Shown here: piece by piece, positions 1 through 11,703 of the stretch
How positions within the stretch are numbered: position 1 is the stretch's first letter
Layout: each line of letters opens with the position of its first letter
Assembly (NCBI GenBank): GCA_027604005.1
Contig: JADGJT010000205.1
Location: forward strand, 2,508-40,698
From: Dinochytrium kinnereticum
Lineage: Eukaryota > Chytridiomycota > Chytridiomycetes > Chytridiales > Chytridiaceae
DNA: 38,191 nt
Reading direction: 5' to 3'
The notes under the pieces: generated by a model
The model's database searches: none
What the model was told of the DNA's origin: nothing
The model's input: the letters and a program-made list of their open reading frames with translations, nothing else
Position numbers and translations under genes: made by a program

Positions 1-1
1 C

Positions 2-382
2 TCCAACTCCCCACCTCTGACCTTCCCCTGCCCAGACTGCCCAAAAGCCTTCCCGACACGCCCAAAGCTTCGCGACCACCGCCGATGCCACAACCGGACC
101 CGCCAGCACCTCTGTGGGTTTGCTGACTGCGGGAAATCGTTTCTGAGGACGCAGGATCTGGCGCGTCACGCTGCCACGCATTTGCTGCCCGCTGAGAAGA
201 TTTATGTTTGCTCAAACGCCTTGTGTGAGAAGCGGTTTGGGAGGCTGGATGCTGCCAAGCGGCATGCGAGGTTGAGTTGCAGTCGTAGGGTTCGGGGTGT
301 TGGGGCGATGGGAAGGAAGAGGGGGGTGAGTGAGGAGTTGGAGGAAGGGGATGAGGGGGATGAGGGGGATGTTGAGGAGTGA
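2..382 (+). CDS. C2H2 zinc-finger transcription factor, C-terminal part (cut by window edge)
   Basis: The reading frame is open from base 2 to a TGA at 380-382, so only the last 126 residues are present. Three zinc fingers are visible. Finger 1 has C10-x2-C13-x12-H26-x3-H30. Finger 2 has C38-x4-C43-x12-H56-x3-H60. Finger 3 is a CCHC variant, C70-x4-C75-x12-H88-x4-C93. A short basic stretch and an acidic Glu/Asp/Gly tail end the protein. C2H2 fingers of this kind bind DNA, so a nuclear sequence-specific regulator is the expected role; the target is unknown. Fingers 2 and 3 share spacing and many residues (for example QD..RH.ATHLLP and FGR.D.A.RHA) with the two fingers of the next gene downstream, so the two genes look like tandem paralogues. 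The 5' part and any introns lie outside the window. Confidence 0.85.
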   Translation, partial: SNSPPLTFPCPDCPKAFPTRPKLRDHRRCHNRTRQHLCGFADCGKSFLRTQDLARHAATHLLPAEKIYVCSNALCEKRFGRLDAAKRHARLSCSRRVRGVGAMGRKRGVSEELEEGDEGDEGDVEE

Positions 383-1275
383 TTGATTGGCGTGTTGCTT
401 GTTGTTGTTGGTCTCTTGTTTAACATTTAATGCTATGTATGCTGTTTGATGCGTTCTTTTTTTTTGTTGTTATTGTTTTGTTTTCTTTTCATATGTCTCG
501 ACGACGCGTTCGTTCAGGCAGCGAGCGCGTCTTTCAGCTCCTTGCTCAGTCGCGTTGGCGGGCTCAAGCAGGGAGGGGTGGGTTGTTGTTGTGGTGAGCA
601 AGTGAGTTGGGTGGTGCTGGTTGGTTGAAGGGGGAGGGAGGGACACAGTCCGTATAAACCGCGCAATAAAGTATACACCAAAGTGCAAAGTGCAAACTGC
701 CCTGTCGGAGGTGGAAACACAACGGACGCAAGAGACGCAAAGAAAGAAAGACGCAACGGGACCAGCGAAACGCACAACGCAAAAAGAAAAAAAAGAAAGG
801 AAAAGGGGAAGGCGGCACTGCCTGCCTGCTAAAACAAGCAAACCAAGTCTTTCTGCGTTTCCACCTTCCTCCTCCTCCCTCCTCCTCCTTCCTCCTTCTT
901 CCTCCCTCTGCCCGCCCAACTGCGTGCCTCCTGCCGCCTGCCTGCCTGCCTGCGGCTTGGACGTTCGTTCCTTTGTTGCTCCTTTTTCAGACACCTTTTG
1001 GCTGCTGCTGCTGCTGCTGTTTGCTGCAGACGACCTTCTTGTTTTGCGTTTTTGCTCAAACCTGCTCTGCTGCTTTAAAAAGGGGCAGGCGCTCCCTCTC
1101 CCTCCTCCTCCTCCCCTTTTCTTCGCCTCTCTCTCGCAGTGCCGACGGCACCTCCACCACCTTTTAATTATACTTGCTCCCCTCCGCTTGACGCCACCCC
1201 ACCTCCCTCATCGCACGCACCAACCCACCCCGCCGCTGCACACACAACCTCCCTCTGCGTTGTTTGCGTGAAAAG
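383..1275. other. Intergenic region and probable promoter/5' leader of the second zinc-finger gene
   Basis: No convincing gene is present. The left part is T/G-rich and probably the 3' flank of the first zinc-finger gene. A TATA-like TATAAA lies at about 653-658. A long pyrimidine (CT/CCT) tract runs from about 864 to 906, a six-unit CTG repeat lies at 1002-1019, and CT-rich sequence continues up to the ATG at 1276. Such CT-rich leaders are common just upstream of fungal start sites. ORFs on both strands here are low-complexity products of these tracts. Confidence 0.6.
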
Positions 1276-2523
1276 ATGAACTCTCCCCCTGCGTTGAGCA
1301 ACCCCTCCTCCACAGCATACGCCAGACAGTACACCTTTGTTGAGACGACCGCCACCACCATCCGCAAGCACGCCGCTGCGTCCCCGCAGCCCAGAAGTCT
1401 TCCCTCCCCCATCTCCATGAGGTCGCTGTCCGAGACTCCCGGCGCCGAGCTGCAGATGCCAAGGTCAGACGCTGCAATGAAGATTGAGGAGACCGGAACC
1501 TCCTCTCAAGAGCCATTCACTTATGTCTCTGTCTTCAACAGTGTTGCATCCTCCTCGACACACCAAGCGTCGTCCTTCTCCTCCGCCTCCCCTGCTCCTC
1601 TCTCCCCGAGAACAAACAGGTCTCCGGACTTTGTTGAGAGATCTCCGCGCTATCAGCATGGTGGTGCCGCTCAAAGGCCAGTGGTGCCTTATCACCCTTA
1701 CCTTCCTCCCACGTCGAGACATGCTCAGCCGCAGGTGAAAGATGAGCCGTACCACCACCACTCAACCCCCGACTCGAGTCGGTCTTCAACAACTCGATCC
1801 TCCCCCGTCTTTCCCGAGTCTGCGGTGCCTGGGCACAGGCAATGGCCTCCCGCGCTTCCCAGCATTGATGAGAAGTTGAGAACGTTGGCTGGAACGGCCT
1901 TGGAATCGTCCCCGCTTCCTTCCTCACATCTTTCCGCCTCTCCTCCGTCAACGAAACCCACCCTTCCTTCCCTTCCTTCCATGCATCTTCCAACCCCACA
2001 ACCCTCCCATGTTTACACTCACCCTCAACCCCCGTCAAACCACTGGCAACCTCAACCACAACCACATCACGAGGCCACCACCCCTGTTCCCCCATCGCAC
2101 CACCACCAAGAATGGAGCCACCACCACGCTCCTCCACCTCCTGCCTCCACTCCCTCCACCTACTGGCAACCCCCTTCCCCTCCAACCAACCCCGCCACCC
2201 CAGCTCCTCCCTCAAGACCCTACACACATGAAGACACGATGACCCCCTTCCACGTCAAGCCGTCACCGTACCCTGGGTTGGGGATGATGTCGGTTGACCC
2301 CAACCGTGAGCGCAAGTTTCATTGCACGATTGGGGGGTGCGATAAGTCGTTTTACAGGAAGCAGGATCGTGTTCGTCATGAGGCCACGCACTTGTTGCCC
2401 AATCAGAGACCCCATCATTGCCCTAATGGGTGTGGGAGGAGTTTTGGGAGGGCGGATGTTGCCACCAGGCATGCTAAGAATGCTTGTAAGCTGCTTTGGG
2501 TGAAGGTGAAGGTGCGGGTTTAG
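1276..2523 (+). CDS. C2H2 zinc-finger transcription factor with long Ser/Pro/His-rich N-terminus
   Basis: A single open frame of 415 residues starts at the first ATG, 1276, and ends with TAG at 2521-2523. Residues 1 to about 345 are low complexity, rich in Ser, Pro, Thr, His and Gln, typical of a disordered activation or interaction region. Two fingers lie at the C-terminus: C350-x4-C355-x12-H368-x3-H372, then a variant C382-x3-C386-x12-H399-x4-C404. A short basic tail follows (WVKVKVRV). The role inferred is DNA-binding regulator in the nucleus; no target can be named. The finger pair closely resembles the last two fingers of the truncated gene at 2-382, in the same orientation, which supports a local duplication. 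The upstream leader is CT-rich. No intron is needed. Confidence 0.82.
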   Translation: MNSPPALSNPSSTAYARQYTFVETTATTIRKHAAASPQPRSLPSPISMRSLSETPGAELQMPRSDAAMKIEETGTSSQEPFTYVSVFNSVASSSTHQASSFSSASPAPLSPRTNRSPDFVERSPRYQHGGAAQRPVVPYHPYLPPTSRHAQPQVKDEPYHHHSTPDSSRSSTTRSSPVFPESAVPGHRQWPPALPSIDEKLRTLAGTALESSPLPSSHLSASPPSTKPTLPSLPSMHLPTPQPSHVYTHPQPPSNHWQPQPQPHHEATTPVPPSHHHQEWSHHHAPPPPASTPSTYWQPPSPPTNPATPAPPSRPYTHEDTMTPFHVKPSPYPGLGMMSVDPNRERKFHCTIGGCDKSFYRKQDRVRHEATHLLPNQRPHHCPNGCGRSFGRADVATRHAKNACKLLWVKVKVRV

Positions 2524-4158
2524 AAAGTTGTGGTTGGGGTGGTATCGTGAATAATGAATGGGGTGTGCTTTGGGTCTTGTTGGCTCTCTTTTGTCGTATA
2601 CTACTTTAAAATGCATCATGTTTGTTCTTTTGTTTGAATGCAATATCCATCTTTTTTCTTTTAATTACAATATATTACAGTACATAAGTCTTCTTTTCAT
2701 AATGTCGGGTTTAGTTGTTTTGTTTGTTTTTTTTGTTGTTATGAGGTTTTGGCCATCCTGTTTGTTTTTTATTGTGTGCATGTTTCTAAAGGATATATCA
2801 CTCTCTTCATGCTTACTTTTGGCTCCTAAGAAAAATCAATCAAAAGGGAGTTTTCTGCGCAATCAAAAGGAATCCAAGGTTCAAACACTCTGATGAATGG
2901 TAAATAACAATAACAACAATAATGATAAAGGCGCATGCCAGCAGAGACAAGAATCATCCGGATACCAAAAAAGAAGAAGGAAAAGAAGAAAGAAAAAAAA
3001 AAAAAGTGAAGACAGCGGAGATAATAACAATAGGTGGAAAGTGCGTGCCTGCCAAACAATAAACAATGAATAAATAATACCCTCTGATTATAAAATTCAT
3101 GAAATAAAGCAACCACCACCGTCAACCACCCATAATTGCTCGTTTTGGCTGACTTTTTCTGGATGATGAAAGGCCAGCAGCCTGGAACCCACCACCACCA
3201 CAACCAATCTGTCTCGTCTGTTTACCACTGCTCATTTCATGACCCTGTTCTGCGTTTTGGCCGGGCAGACAGACAGGACCAGGCAGGCGCAATGATGAAT
3301 GTCATGGACGGGGGCAGGGCATTCCTGGTTTGAAGGTTGAAGCATCAGCGTTCAAGACGGAACCAGCAAAACCAAAAGACGGCAGGAAGGGAGGCGAAAA
3401 CCAAAGACCCAACAAAAAAAAAAAAAAAAAGACCCAACCAGGCTGACTGACTGACTGACCAACCGACCGACTGAACCGCTTGGTTCTTGTTTCTTTTTGC
3501 TGAGATTTCCGTCAAGTCAAGGCTTGTCACTTGTCTGCCGCCGTGCGCTGATTGGCTGAGACACAGGGCGAGCACAAAAGACGCAAGCGCCCAACGCACG
3601 CCTGTGATTGGCCAGACACAAGGCCCGTGTTCCCAGTGGTGGTTTCTACTTTGTGTCTGGGGCCACGCGAGGTGGAAACGGTGGAAAGGGAAAATGGCTT
3701 TACCCGTCGTTCATTGGATGGATCCAGTGGTTGTGCGCATGGTTCAGCTCCTGTGATCCGTCGGGTTTTGCGCTGTGTGTCACTGGAACCATGCTGGTTT
3801 CAACTTTATTGTTTGTTGCCTTGGCCCCTGTTTCCCCCCCCAAGCACTGAAAATCCATAAATAAAAAAAAAAGTGAAAAGCGCACCTTCCCAAACTCGCA
3901 GGCAGACAGACGTCAGGAACCGAGGGTAAAAAGACGAGATGAGAGAGTCTCAGCCATCCTGCCCTGCCCTTGACCACGAAACAGGGGTGAAAAAAATACA
4001 AGGCGAGCGACAAAACCCACGACACAAACACCAGGAAGAGTAAAAAACCATCAAGATGAATTAAGGGAGACAGAAAACACAAGACCCACAGACAAACACT
4101 CTGTGGGCGTTTTCTTCTTCGTTTTGAGAACGCCGCCGCCCACTGCTCGCCTCAGCCC
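2524..4158. other. Long 3'-3' intergenic region between converging genes
   Basis: This 1.6 kb stretch separates the ends of the zinc-finger gene (plus) and the Yta7-like gene (minus). The left part is AT-rich with T-runs and probable polyadenylation sequence. I see a homopurine stretch near 2968-3006, A-runs near 3411-3430, a four-unit CTGA repeat at 3443-3458, and three ATTGG elements between 3551 and 3717. None of the ORFs has domain-like composition or an ATG start in good context. No coding gene can be supported. Confidence 0.55.
3551..3717 (-). promoter_or_regulatory. Cluster of three ATTGG (inverted CCAAT) elements
   Basis: ATTGG occurs at 3551-3555, 3607-3611 and 3713-3717. The first two sit in longer contexts, GATTGGCT and GATTGGCC, that resemble the CCAAT-box core bound by the Hap/NF-Y complex. 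They lie in an interval where both flanking coding genes end, so no known promoter is expected here. They may be chance matches, or may mark an undetected transcript. Confidence 0.25.
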
Positions 4159-7100
4159 TCAAACAAAGGGGCTCTCTTGCCATGCATCTACAGCTCGTCC
4201 AAGTACGGCGTCAAGCTCCTGTAACAGGTAATTGGAACAGGAAGAAACAGCAGCCAGTTTAGTAAGGTTAAAGGGTAAAGACCATCGCCTGTCTTTGAGC
4301 GCATAGCCTCTCAATTGTGAGTTCATAAAAACAAAACAAACAACAGCCCAGGCAAGGCACTCAGAGCGGGGGCTAAGCGAGGGTGACCACCACAAAAGAA
4401 ACAAACGAAATACGATATAAATTCAGAAGAAAAAAAAAGAAGACGAGAACAGCACGAAATACAAACTGACAGATAGAATCAGGTTCCTGTTCCACTCCCC
4501 ATCCATCCTCTCAAGACAGGCAGACAGTGCCACTCCAAGAGCCTCCATCTCCGCCACAGATCGACCCTGTGTGGTGTGAATCAGCCTGGCCTCAAAGTCA
4601 AATAATTGTGTTTCGTCCAGTTCGATGGTGCGAGCAGGGGGGGGTGGGGTCGTCGGCGGTGGGAGTTCAGTGTCGGCAGGCATTGCTGGGGAAAGAATGG
4701 GCGTAGCGAGTTCTGTGGGAGTTGGGAGTTTTGATGCTACTTGGTCGGTTAGTGAAGCTGCTGATCTGGTCGTCTTTAATGCCTGAACAACCAGCATACC
4801 TATGTTGTGAGCATCTTCGTCCATTGGGGTGGAATCCTTGGCATCAGGGAAGGCTTCCTTTGCATTCTCTTCGCTTGCAATCTCCTCCAGTTTGCCTGCA
4901 AACCTCGGTTAGCCCAGAAAAAACATATCAAAGCTAAACATTCCACGCGACTAGTCATTAGCACTCACCACCATCTACACAAGCATCCTGCAAAACTTGA
5001 ACCGCCAAAACTTCAGCAACCTTCTCACCACCTGCACCTATTTCTTCAATGCTGACCACCACTTCACCCACTCCGTTCACAACAGCCGCAGCTTCCACCT
5101 CAACCATCTCCACATCTCCCTCACCAGCACCCTTTTCCATATCTCCCTCACCCTTCTCCCCAGTCGCAAAATCTGAAGCTTCTGCCTCCTTTGGTTCAAC
5201 CACGGCATCCTCTTCATTGGGCTGAACAGCCTCAACATCACCCTCTTTCTGAGCGGCAGGTGGTGGGGACGATGGGGCGGTGTCAGGCTCATCGTCAGAG
5301 AAGATGGGCTGAAGCCCGTCCTTTCTCCTCTGCAGGTCAATACGTCTCCGCCTGATCGCGGAACGTTTGAGCTCAAAGACGAATTCTGGCTCCCGCTTTT
5401 TAAGGGTGTTGATGTAGGTCATGAAGACATCAAACAGGTCCATGGCCTGAGCGAAATGAAAAAAACAAACCCCGTAGGAGGTAAGCAAAGGAAAGAGATA
5501 AAAAGCAATCCACACACACAAATAAGCGAGAGAAAAAAAAAACAACAACCAACAAACAAACGAAGAAAAAGAAAAAGAAAAAAAAAGCAAAGCAAACACA
5601 CCAACGAACCTTCTGAACAATAGCCGACCCCGGCTGATTATAAGACTCAGCGCTCAAAAGAATGCAATAGAAATCATTCACAAACTCATCCACAGCACGG
5701 TACTTATCCGCATTCACATTGTACAGCAACGTCTCAAGGTCCATCGGCGTCTTCACAGTGAGGTAATAATCCGGGTAAACATCCGGGTCAACCGGTCGGT
5801 GAAACTCGCTGAACCTCTTCAATCGTTTGATGTCATTCACGATAAACCTAAGCTCCATTCGAAGCTGACGGTGAAGATTTTCATCGTGCTCACACAGGGC
5901 CTCAATCTCCGCCTCTGTGAGCTCGCGAGGAGGAGGTTCTGGAGCGAGGGGAAGGGGCTCGCGTCGGGGAGGAGGACAGCTTTGTGCGTCTGATGCATTT
6001 TGACCATCTGGAGGGGACCTGATGTGATCCACCAGGTCTTTGAAGAAGGCCTTTCTAGCCGCCTATTTCACATTCATCCGTGTAAGTCGAGATGGAGTGA
6101 AAATAAAAACGAAAAAAAATACCCACCTCATCCGGCTTGTTCATCTCAATGACCCTCTTCCACCCTTCAACACCACCCAAATTCCCCAACCTTCCATTCA
6201 CCAAACGCCTCAACCCCTCTGGTAACTCCCTGAAAGGCCGCTCACAGGTGGCCAAAAGCAAGACCGGATCCATGGGATCTCTCTCAAGCACCGACACCAG
6301 CGTCGTCTTGGCTGAATCATGCAAAGTCTCCCACCACACATCCACCTCCGGAATGTAAACCACAGCAGGCCTATGTCTCTTGAGCTCATGCAAAAGCTGA
6401 ATGATCGCAGCCTCCGGAGATCGTGTGGAATCGCTCAGCAACGAGGCAAGATCCAAACTCTGAATGTAGAATTTTTGCGCCTCAAGTCTCTCGAGTGCAG
6501 CTGGACCAAGCAGCTTCTGACCCATCCCTGTGGCCCCAGAGATGACAAGACGAGGTTCAAGAGACTTGACGTAGCCAGAGGAGCGCTTTGAGCCAAGAGT
6601 AGGGATGTAGGAAGCTGAAGAGGATAGCGGTTGTTCACCGAGATCTGTGCTCGAAAACTCTTCGACACGTGTTTCGGACATTTTTGTGAGGAGTGGGGCC
6701 AGGACGTCAAGAGAAGCCAGGATTTGGTTGAAACCTCGTGAGACGAGAGGGTAGATGTGGGCGGGGATGGGGTTCGAGTACACGTTCGATGAACGCTGGG
6801 TGGACGGGATAATGGCTGCGGGACGACACAATAATACTGTTAAAACAGTCATCCTCATAAAATTGATGGAAGAACGAAAAGTGCCAAAAAGAAAGGAAAA
6901 AAAAAAAAAAAAAAAGGAAAGAAGCTCCACTCACATTTCATACTCTTAACAAAATCCTCCTTCAAGACATTGATGCTCTCCATACAAATCTGCAACTTCT
7001 GTCCGCTCTCATATATCTCAGGATAATTCCTCCTCACCGCGCACAGCGCTGCCTCCGTGCACAGAGCCTTCACATCAGCACCGCAATATCCCCTAGTGGA

Positions 7101-10100
7101 CCTTGCCAGCTCCCTCAACAGTCCACCCTCAAGCGGTGGGTTCCATTTCTTTGTCGTCGTCTCAATGATCTTAAGGCGAGCGTCTTCGGCGGGGAGAGGG
7201 AAGAAGAGTTCACGGTCGAAACGACCGGGACGGCGAAGGGCGGGGTCGATCGCGTCAATCCGGTTCGTGGCTCCAATAACGACGACTTGGCCTGGTTGTT
7301 TTTTTTTGGGGGGGGCGTGGTTTTTCAAGCTGTTAGAAGGGGGGAAGGGTGGGGTGAGTCGATTTCGGTACCTCGACTATCTAAGCCATCCATGAGAGCA
7401 AGGAGAGTTGAGACAATAGAGGCGTGGATCTGATCTTGTTTGCTTGACCGAACCGGTGCCAATCCTTTTGGGGGACAAAAAAAGTGTCAGCAAAGTGTGA
7501 ACCCCATCACAGAAACCCATAAATATAAAAAGGAGCACCCACCATCAATCTCGTCAAAAAAGATGATACTTGGCTGGAAAGTCTTTGCTTGCTCAAACAA
7601 AAGTCTCAACTGTCGCTCAGATTCACCAACCCACTTCGACAACACGTCCGCACCCTTCCTCATAAAAAATGCGACCTTTTGTGTTGATGTGGAGCAAGAC
7701 GCAGCTAAAGCGCGTGCTAGGAAAAAAGAGAGAAAAAAAGACGCATTAAATTCCGAACTCAAGACTATAAAAGTAGAGTGCACTACTGACTCACCCATCA
7801 AAGTCTTTCCGGTACCAGGTGGTCCATAGAATAGAACACCGCGAGGCGCATTGATCTGGAAACCAGAAAAGATCTCGGGATATAAAAGCGGCATGACAAC
7901 CATCTCTTTCAAAGACCGGATGTGATCTTCCAGTCCACCAATAGACTCGAACGACACCTTTGACACGCCTACAGGGTCTGTATCGGCGAGGTCTGTGCGA
8001 TAGGAATATGGTTAATCGTCTTCTCCTTCGCACTCTAACTCCTTGTAGCGAAAAATGATAGACTGCTTTTGTTTACCTTTTGATGATGTGCGGAACATGC
8101 GCGAATCTTTTTCAAATTCTTCCCGCTCTTCTTCGGGAAGGTCCTTGAGAATAGCGCTTTCCTGAGCCCTGATAATCTCAGCGATGTTGATGGGCTCAAT
8201 GATGTTTGTCCGCGTTGAACTCGGGCCTCCAGTTCGACGCTTTGGTGTGCCCTGGACGGAGTCATCGTCATCCTGTACAAGAGTGCGTGTAAGAGAGAAA
8301 CAGCAGACAAGGAGCGGCATTGTTGAGGAGGGAAATCAAAAGTCTTGACTTTACTTACCGAACCAAAAAACCTGCCTTTATTGCTAAACCGTCCCGGCCG
8401 ATAGTTGCCATTCTCTTCGCCAACCCTATCTCTCCGGTCTCTTCTCTTGAAAGAAGCCCTATTCGGTCTCCGAGGATTATCTACGTCCGTTGAAAGCCCT
8501 AGAGCCTCCAAAGGCTGTCCGACCCATCCTTTCCCAGGATGAAGTTGTCTCGCATAATCAACCTTCTGGTTTCTTGGCCTGAGCCTTCGTCTAAGAGGAC
8601 CACGAGGGGGTATCCCAGCACCAACATTTGAGGCAGATAGGTCATTTACACCTAAACCCTTTGGCTTCCCCTTTTCTTCCGAGGAATCGTCGTCGTCGTC
8701 GACAACAAAGGCTCTCATACTGCGGGAGGTTGACGCTTTTCGGGATTTGCTAGGTGCGATGATGGACCCATTCCGATTTCGAGGTCGCAGGTTCCGCCGT
8801 AATCCGTTGGAGGGGGCATCCCGTTTCCGTGAAAGGCGTCGTAGGCGCCTTCGACCTATCCCGTCGTCGTCGTCATCCTCGTCATCCTCAATATCCAGCT
8901 CTTCATCCTGGTCATCGTCGTCGTCATCTTCTGGCTGTGGTGAAACGGGCTCTTCCTCTTCAGCAACGCTCATTTCATCGTCGTCGTCGTCGTCATCTTC
9001 CCCATCATCCTTGTACTCCTCCTCTTCGTCGTCCTTTTTATCATCACTCTCATCATCGTGCTCAGATGAGCCATGATCTTTATGCGGTGAGCCATCCCCA
9101 TCGTCACTCCCATCCCGTTTTCTCTTATTGGTCGGCGGACTCTGCCCATCTTCATCCTCAGGCGGAGAGTTCACTTTGAGTCGAAGTCTTGGCTTTCTTT
9201 GAGGCTGAGTTTCCTCGTCATCTTCCTCGTCCGCATCTTTCGTCTCTCCCCTTGATCTAGAAGACCTGGAAGACGTGTTCTCACCAGTTTCCTTCTTTCT
9301 GCTCGAATTCGACCTTCGTCCCTCAAGCTCTGGTGGAAGGTCAACAATCTCAAAAGCAACACCAGAGCTCCGGGTACGACGTCCAGAGTAAGCATCATAA
9401 GCAGCACTGGCGCTGCTGTGCTTTGACGAAGACGAATGAGAATGAGAGGATATGGAGGATCGACGAGAGCTGCGGCGGATATTGCTTCCGTCTTCCCCGC
9501 CGGTCGACTTCCCCCTTTTCCGAGCTTCTCTCTTCCGTCTGAGCTCTTCCTCCTGCCATATCCCATAGCATTTTTATTAACAAAATGAACGACTGACTGA
9601 AGAAAGAAAAATCCGAAACTACCCACCTCCTCAGACAGAAATCGGCCAAAATCCTCGTCCTCACCCTCGCCCTCACTAAATATTTCCTTGTAACTGACGC
9701 TTTGATTTTTGGAGCGTGTTTGAGGCCTCTCGAGGTAGTCCAGAGATCCACGTGTTGAGTGTCGGTACGCACGGTCCGTGGACTTTGAGGGACGATGGTG
9801 ACTGCGGCTGTTGACGTTGTTCATGGCGCTTGCCATCACCCGCGCACGACGGCCGCCTGACATGACTTTACCAGGGCTCTCTGCGCTCTTCTTTGACTGA
9901 GAAGTGGAAGATCTGTTAGGTCTGCTTCGCGACGGCGCAGGCGTCTCAGAGGCTGCGTGTGATTGCATTTTTCTCGTCCTGAAAGAGTAGGCTCGACCGG
10001 CATCTTCAGTGTCGTCCCCGTTTTGCCCTGGCGGCGCTCCATAGAGCGGCTTCATCCCGTTGTCCAACTTCCTCTTCTTTCTCGAGGCTCGAGGTCCCAT

Positions 10101-10771
10101 ATCTCCATCCTCGTCTTCATCACCTTCCCTTGCATCATGTGGATCCTTACTCCAATCCTCATCATCTTCGCCGCCTTTCTCGTCGGAATCAGAATGCTTG
10201 TTTCGGTCTCGCGATGAGCGTGTTTTTCGAGTTGGTGGGGGTGACGATTCCGGTACAAACTCGCTCTGATCTTCATCCTCATCATGCTCCTCCTCTTGTT
10301 CATAAACCTCTTCGTCTTTCAACTGGGCCGAGCCTATCGAAGATTTGCGGGTGACCTGGCAATTTAGACAAAAAGTATTAAGAAGTGATTAGTCCGAAGA
10401 GACGGGGTAAATAATGCCAGGAAAGATGGAGTGGCCAATATTGTGAGCCATTTTCAGAGAGAGGAGGATCTGAAGAAGCCTTGGGGAGGCCCCGTCATGA
10501 CTCCCACAACATCAAACCCTTTCTGCGGATGTGATGAATTCCTTCCATCAAAATACCGCTCCAAGGAATGATAATCCAGCATCTATACTTGCTCCTAGAA
10601 TCATTGACAGCGCAGCCCCTCGCGGTGAGAAGATGCGTCTCTTAAGACGGCAAACTGGCTGCCATACGTCCTGAGCGGAGAAGCTACACAAAACCAGGCA
10701 GAAAGTGGACGCACCCTGCCGTTAGATATCTCGTCTTCCTTCAGACCAGCGCCAGATAACGGTCCGAGCAT
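4159..10771 (-). CDS. YTA7: Yta7/ATAD2-type AAA ATPase with bromodomain
   Basis: Thirteen exons: 10771-10715, 10355-9627, 9552-8359, 8272-8077, 7992-7795, 7716-7543, 7464-7372, 7291-6935, 6815-6127, 6062-5610, 5446-4969, 4895-4471, 4218-4159, giving 1700 residues in phase. The first 700 residues are acidic and Ser/Arg-rich. The first AAA module has Walker A GPPGTGKT (782-789), Walker B IIFFDEID (D846, E847) and RRPGRFDRE. The second AAA module is degenerate (GATGMGQKLL, VVYIPEVD), as known for this family. A bromodomain follows, about 1290-1410, keeping the acetyl-lysine-type Asn (N1371 in SYNQP). The family evicts or remodels histones at chromatin boundaries. Human ATAD2 and yeast Yta7 are near 1380-1390 residues; the extra length is in the acidic N-terminus. 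The first exon (long 359 bp intron) and last exon (252 bp intron, donor GTCAGT) are the least certain. It diverges from the rhomboid gene. Confidence 0.9.
8861..9060. repeat. CGT/CAT trinucleotide runs coding for Asp/Glu tracts
   Basis: Short imperfect GTC and ATC trinucleotide runs on the plus strand (for example several CGT units near 8863-8873 and 8978-8994) read on the minus strand as Asp and Glu codons. They encode the acidic tracts of the Yta7-like N-terminus. On the plus strand the same bases give a spurious Ser-rich ORF. Confidence 0.7.
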
Positions 10772-11703
10772 CCTGCGGTTGTTGTGCCAGTGGTCGGTCG
10801 CCTGCAGCCGTCTGGACGTTCGGTGAGTGGGTGTTGGCCCTCAGAGCAGCTTGGACTTGTTGAAAATTTCTTCTTTTTCTTTTCTCAGGAACCCACAACG
10901 GAATTTGAATGTCGACGACGCGCTCGGCCGCTAACGAAAAGGCTGATTGGGGCAGCCTTTGTTCGCACACGTCTGACGCTTCTTATTTGCCACAGCCGTG
11001 GGAGATGCAGCGGCTTTCGACGTGGGCGGCATGGGGTGGCTGGCCGCAGTCAGCGAACGCATGATGCTGTTTTCAGGCTCCTCAAGCATGACACTAAATG
11101 CATGTGTTAAAAGGGAGTTCGGTCGAAGCGTGGAGGCACCAAAGATGCGGCCAGCGTGAGGAAGAGAAATCCATTAAAGATGCACGAGAACTCCGGGAGA
11201 TTCGTTGATTTTCCCAGCTTATGCGTCCTCCCTTACGGCGCACTTTATTGTTTTTGCAGTGATAATGTTCCTAACTTATCATGCAGCAATCTTTTGAGAC
11301 ACATTCTTTGAGGCTCTTGGGGCTTGGGCACATCCGAAACACAAAGGGTCCACTCAGATCCAGCGATATTTATTTGGCCACAGCTGAACAGCCCTTCGCG
11401 CTCTGGAGGCCGTTGATTACGCGTGTACATCCGCAGCCCGGTAGAGTCATCGGGCTGTCCTAGAGATTCGGTTTAACAGGTATTTGACGAATCAAAGGTT
11501 TACAAAGAACAATGGCCAAATCGTGTCTTCATATACATCACCAAACAAATCCCAGGCCCAGTTATTTGTTGCTTCTAGGCGCCGATCGAAGGGTCTTTTG
11601 GCACCCAGCCCGGGGCAGAGTTAATCCTTTTTAAAATCGGATGCTCTTAACACTCAAACTCTAACAAGGACGATTATAACGCGTCCGCTCTCAAGCGCAA
11701 GCC
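10772..11703. other. Divergent intergenic region between the Yta7-like and rhomboid genes
   Basis: This 0.93 kb stretch must hold the promoters of both flanking genes. I see no strong TATA box or recognisable operator. Short ORFs on both strands lack domain-like composition. No RNA gene was recognised. Confidence 0.5.

Noticed and set aside
470..994. Long minus-strand ORF with Glu/Arg/Gly-rich sequence, and its plus-strand partner at 621-1271
   Set aside because: Both are translations of CT-rich low-complexity leader sequence; no domain and poor starts.
3345..3599. Minus-strand ORF starting like a signal peptide (MRWALASFVLALCLSQSAHG)
   Set aside because: The first codon is GTG, not ATG, and the rest becomes a Phe-rich run from an A-tract; no domain or splice partner was found.
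8747..9076. Plus-strand Ser-run ORF
   Set aside because: It is the antisense of Asp/Glu codon runs in the Yta7-like gene.
10722..10970. Minus-strand 82-codon ORF near the Yta7 start
   Set aside because: It is in a different frame from the proposed first exon (10771-10715) and has no recognisable content.
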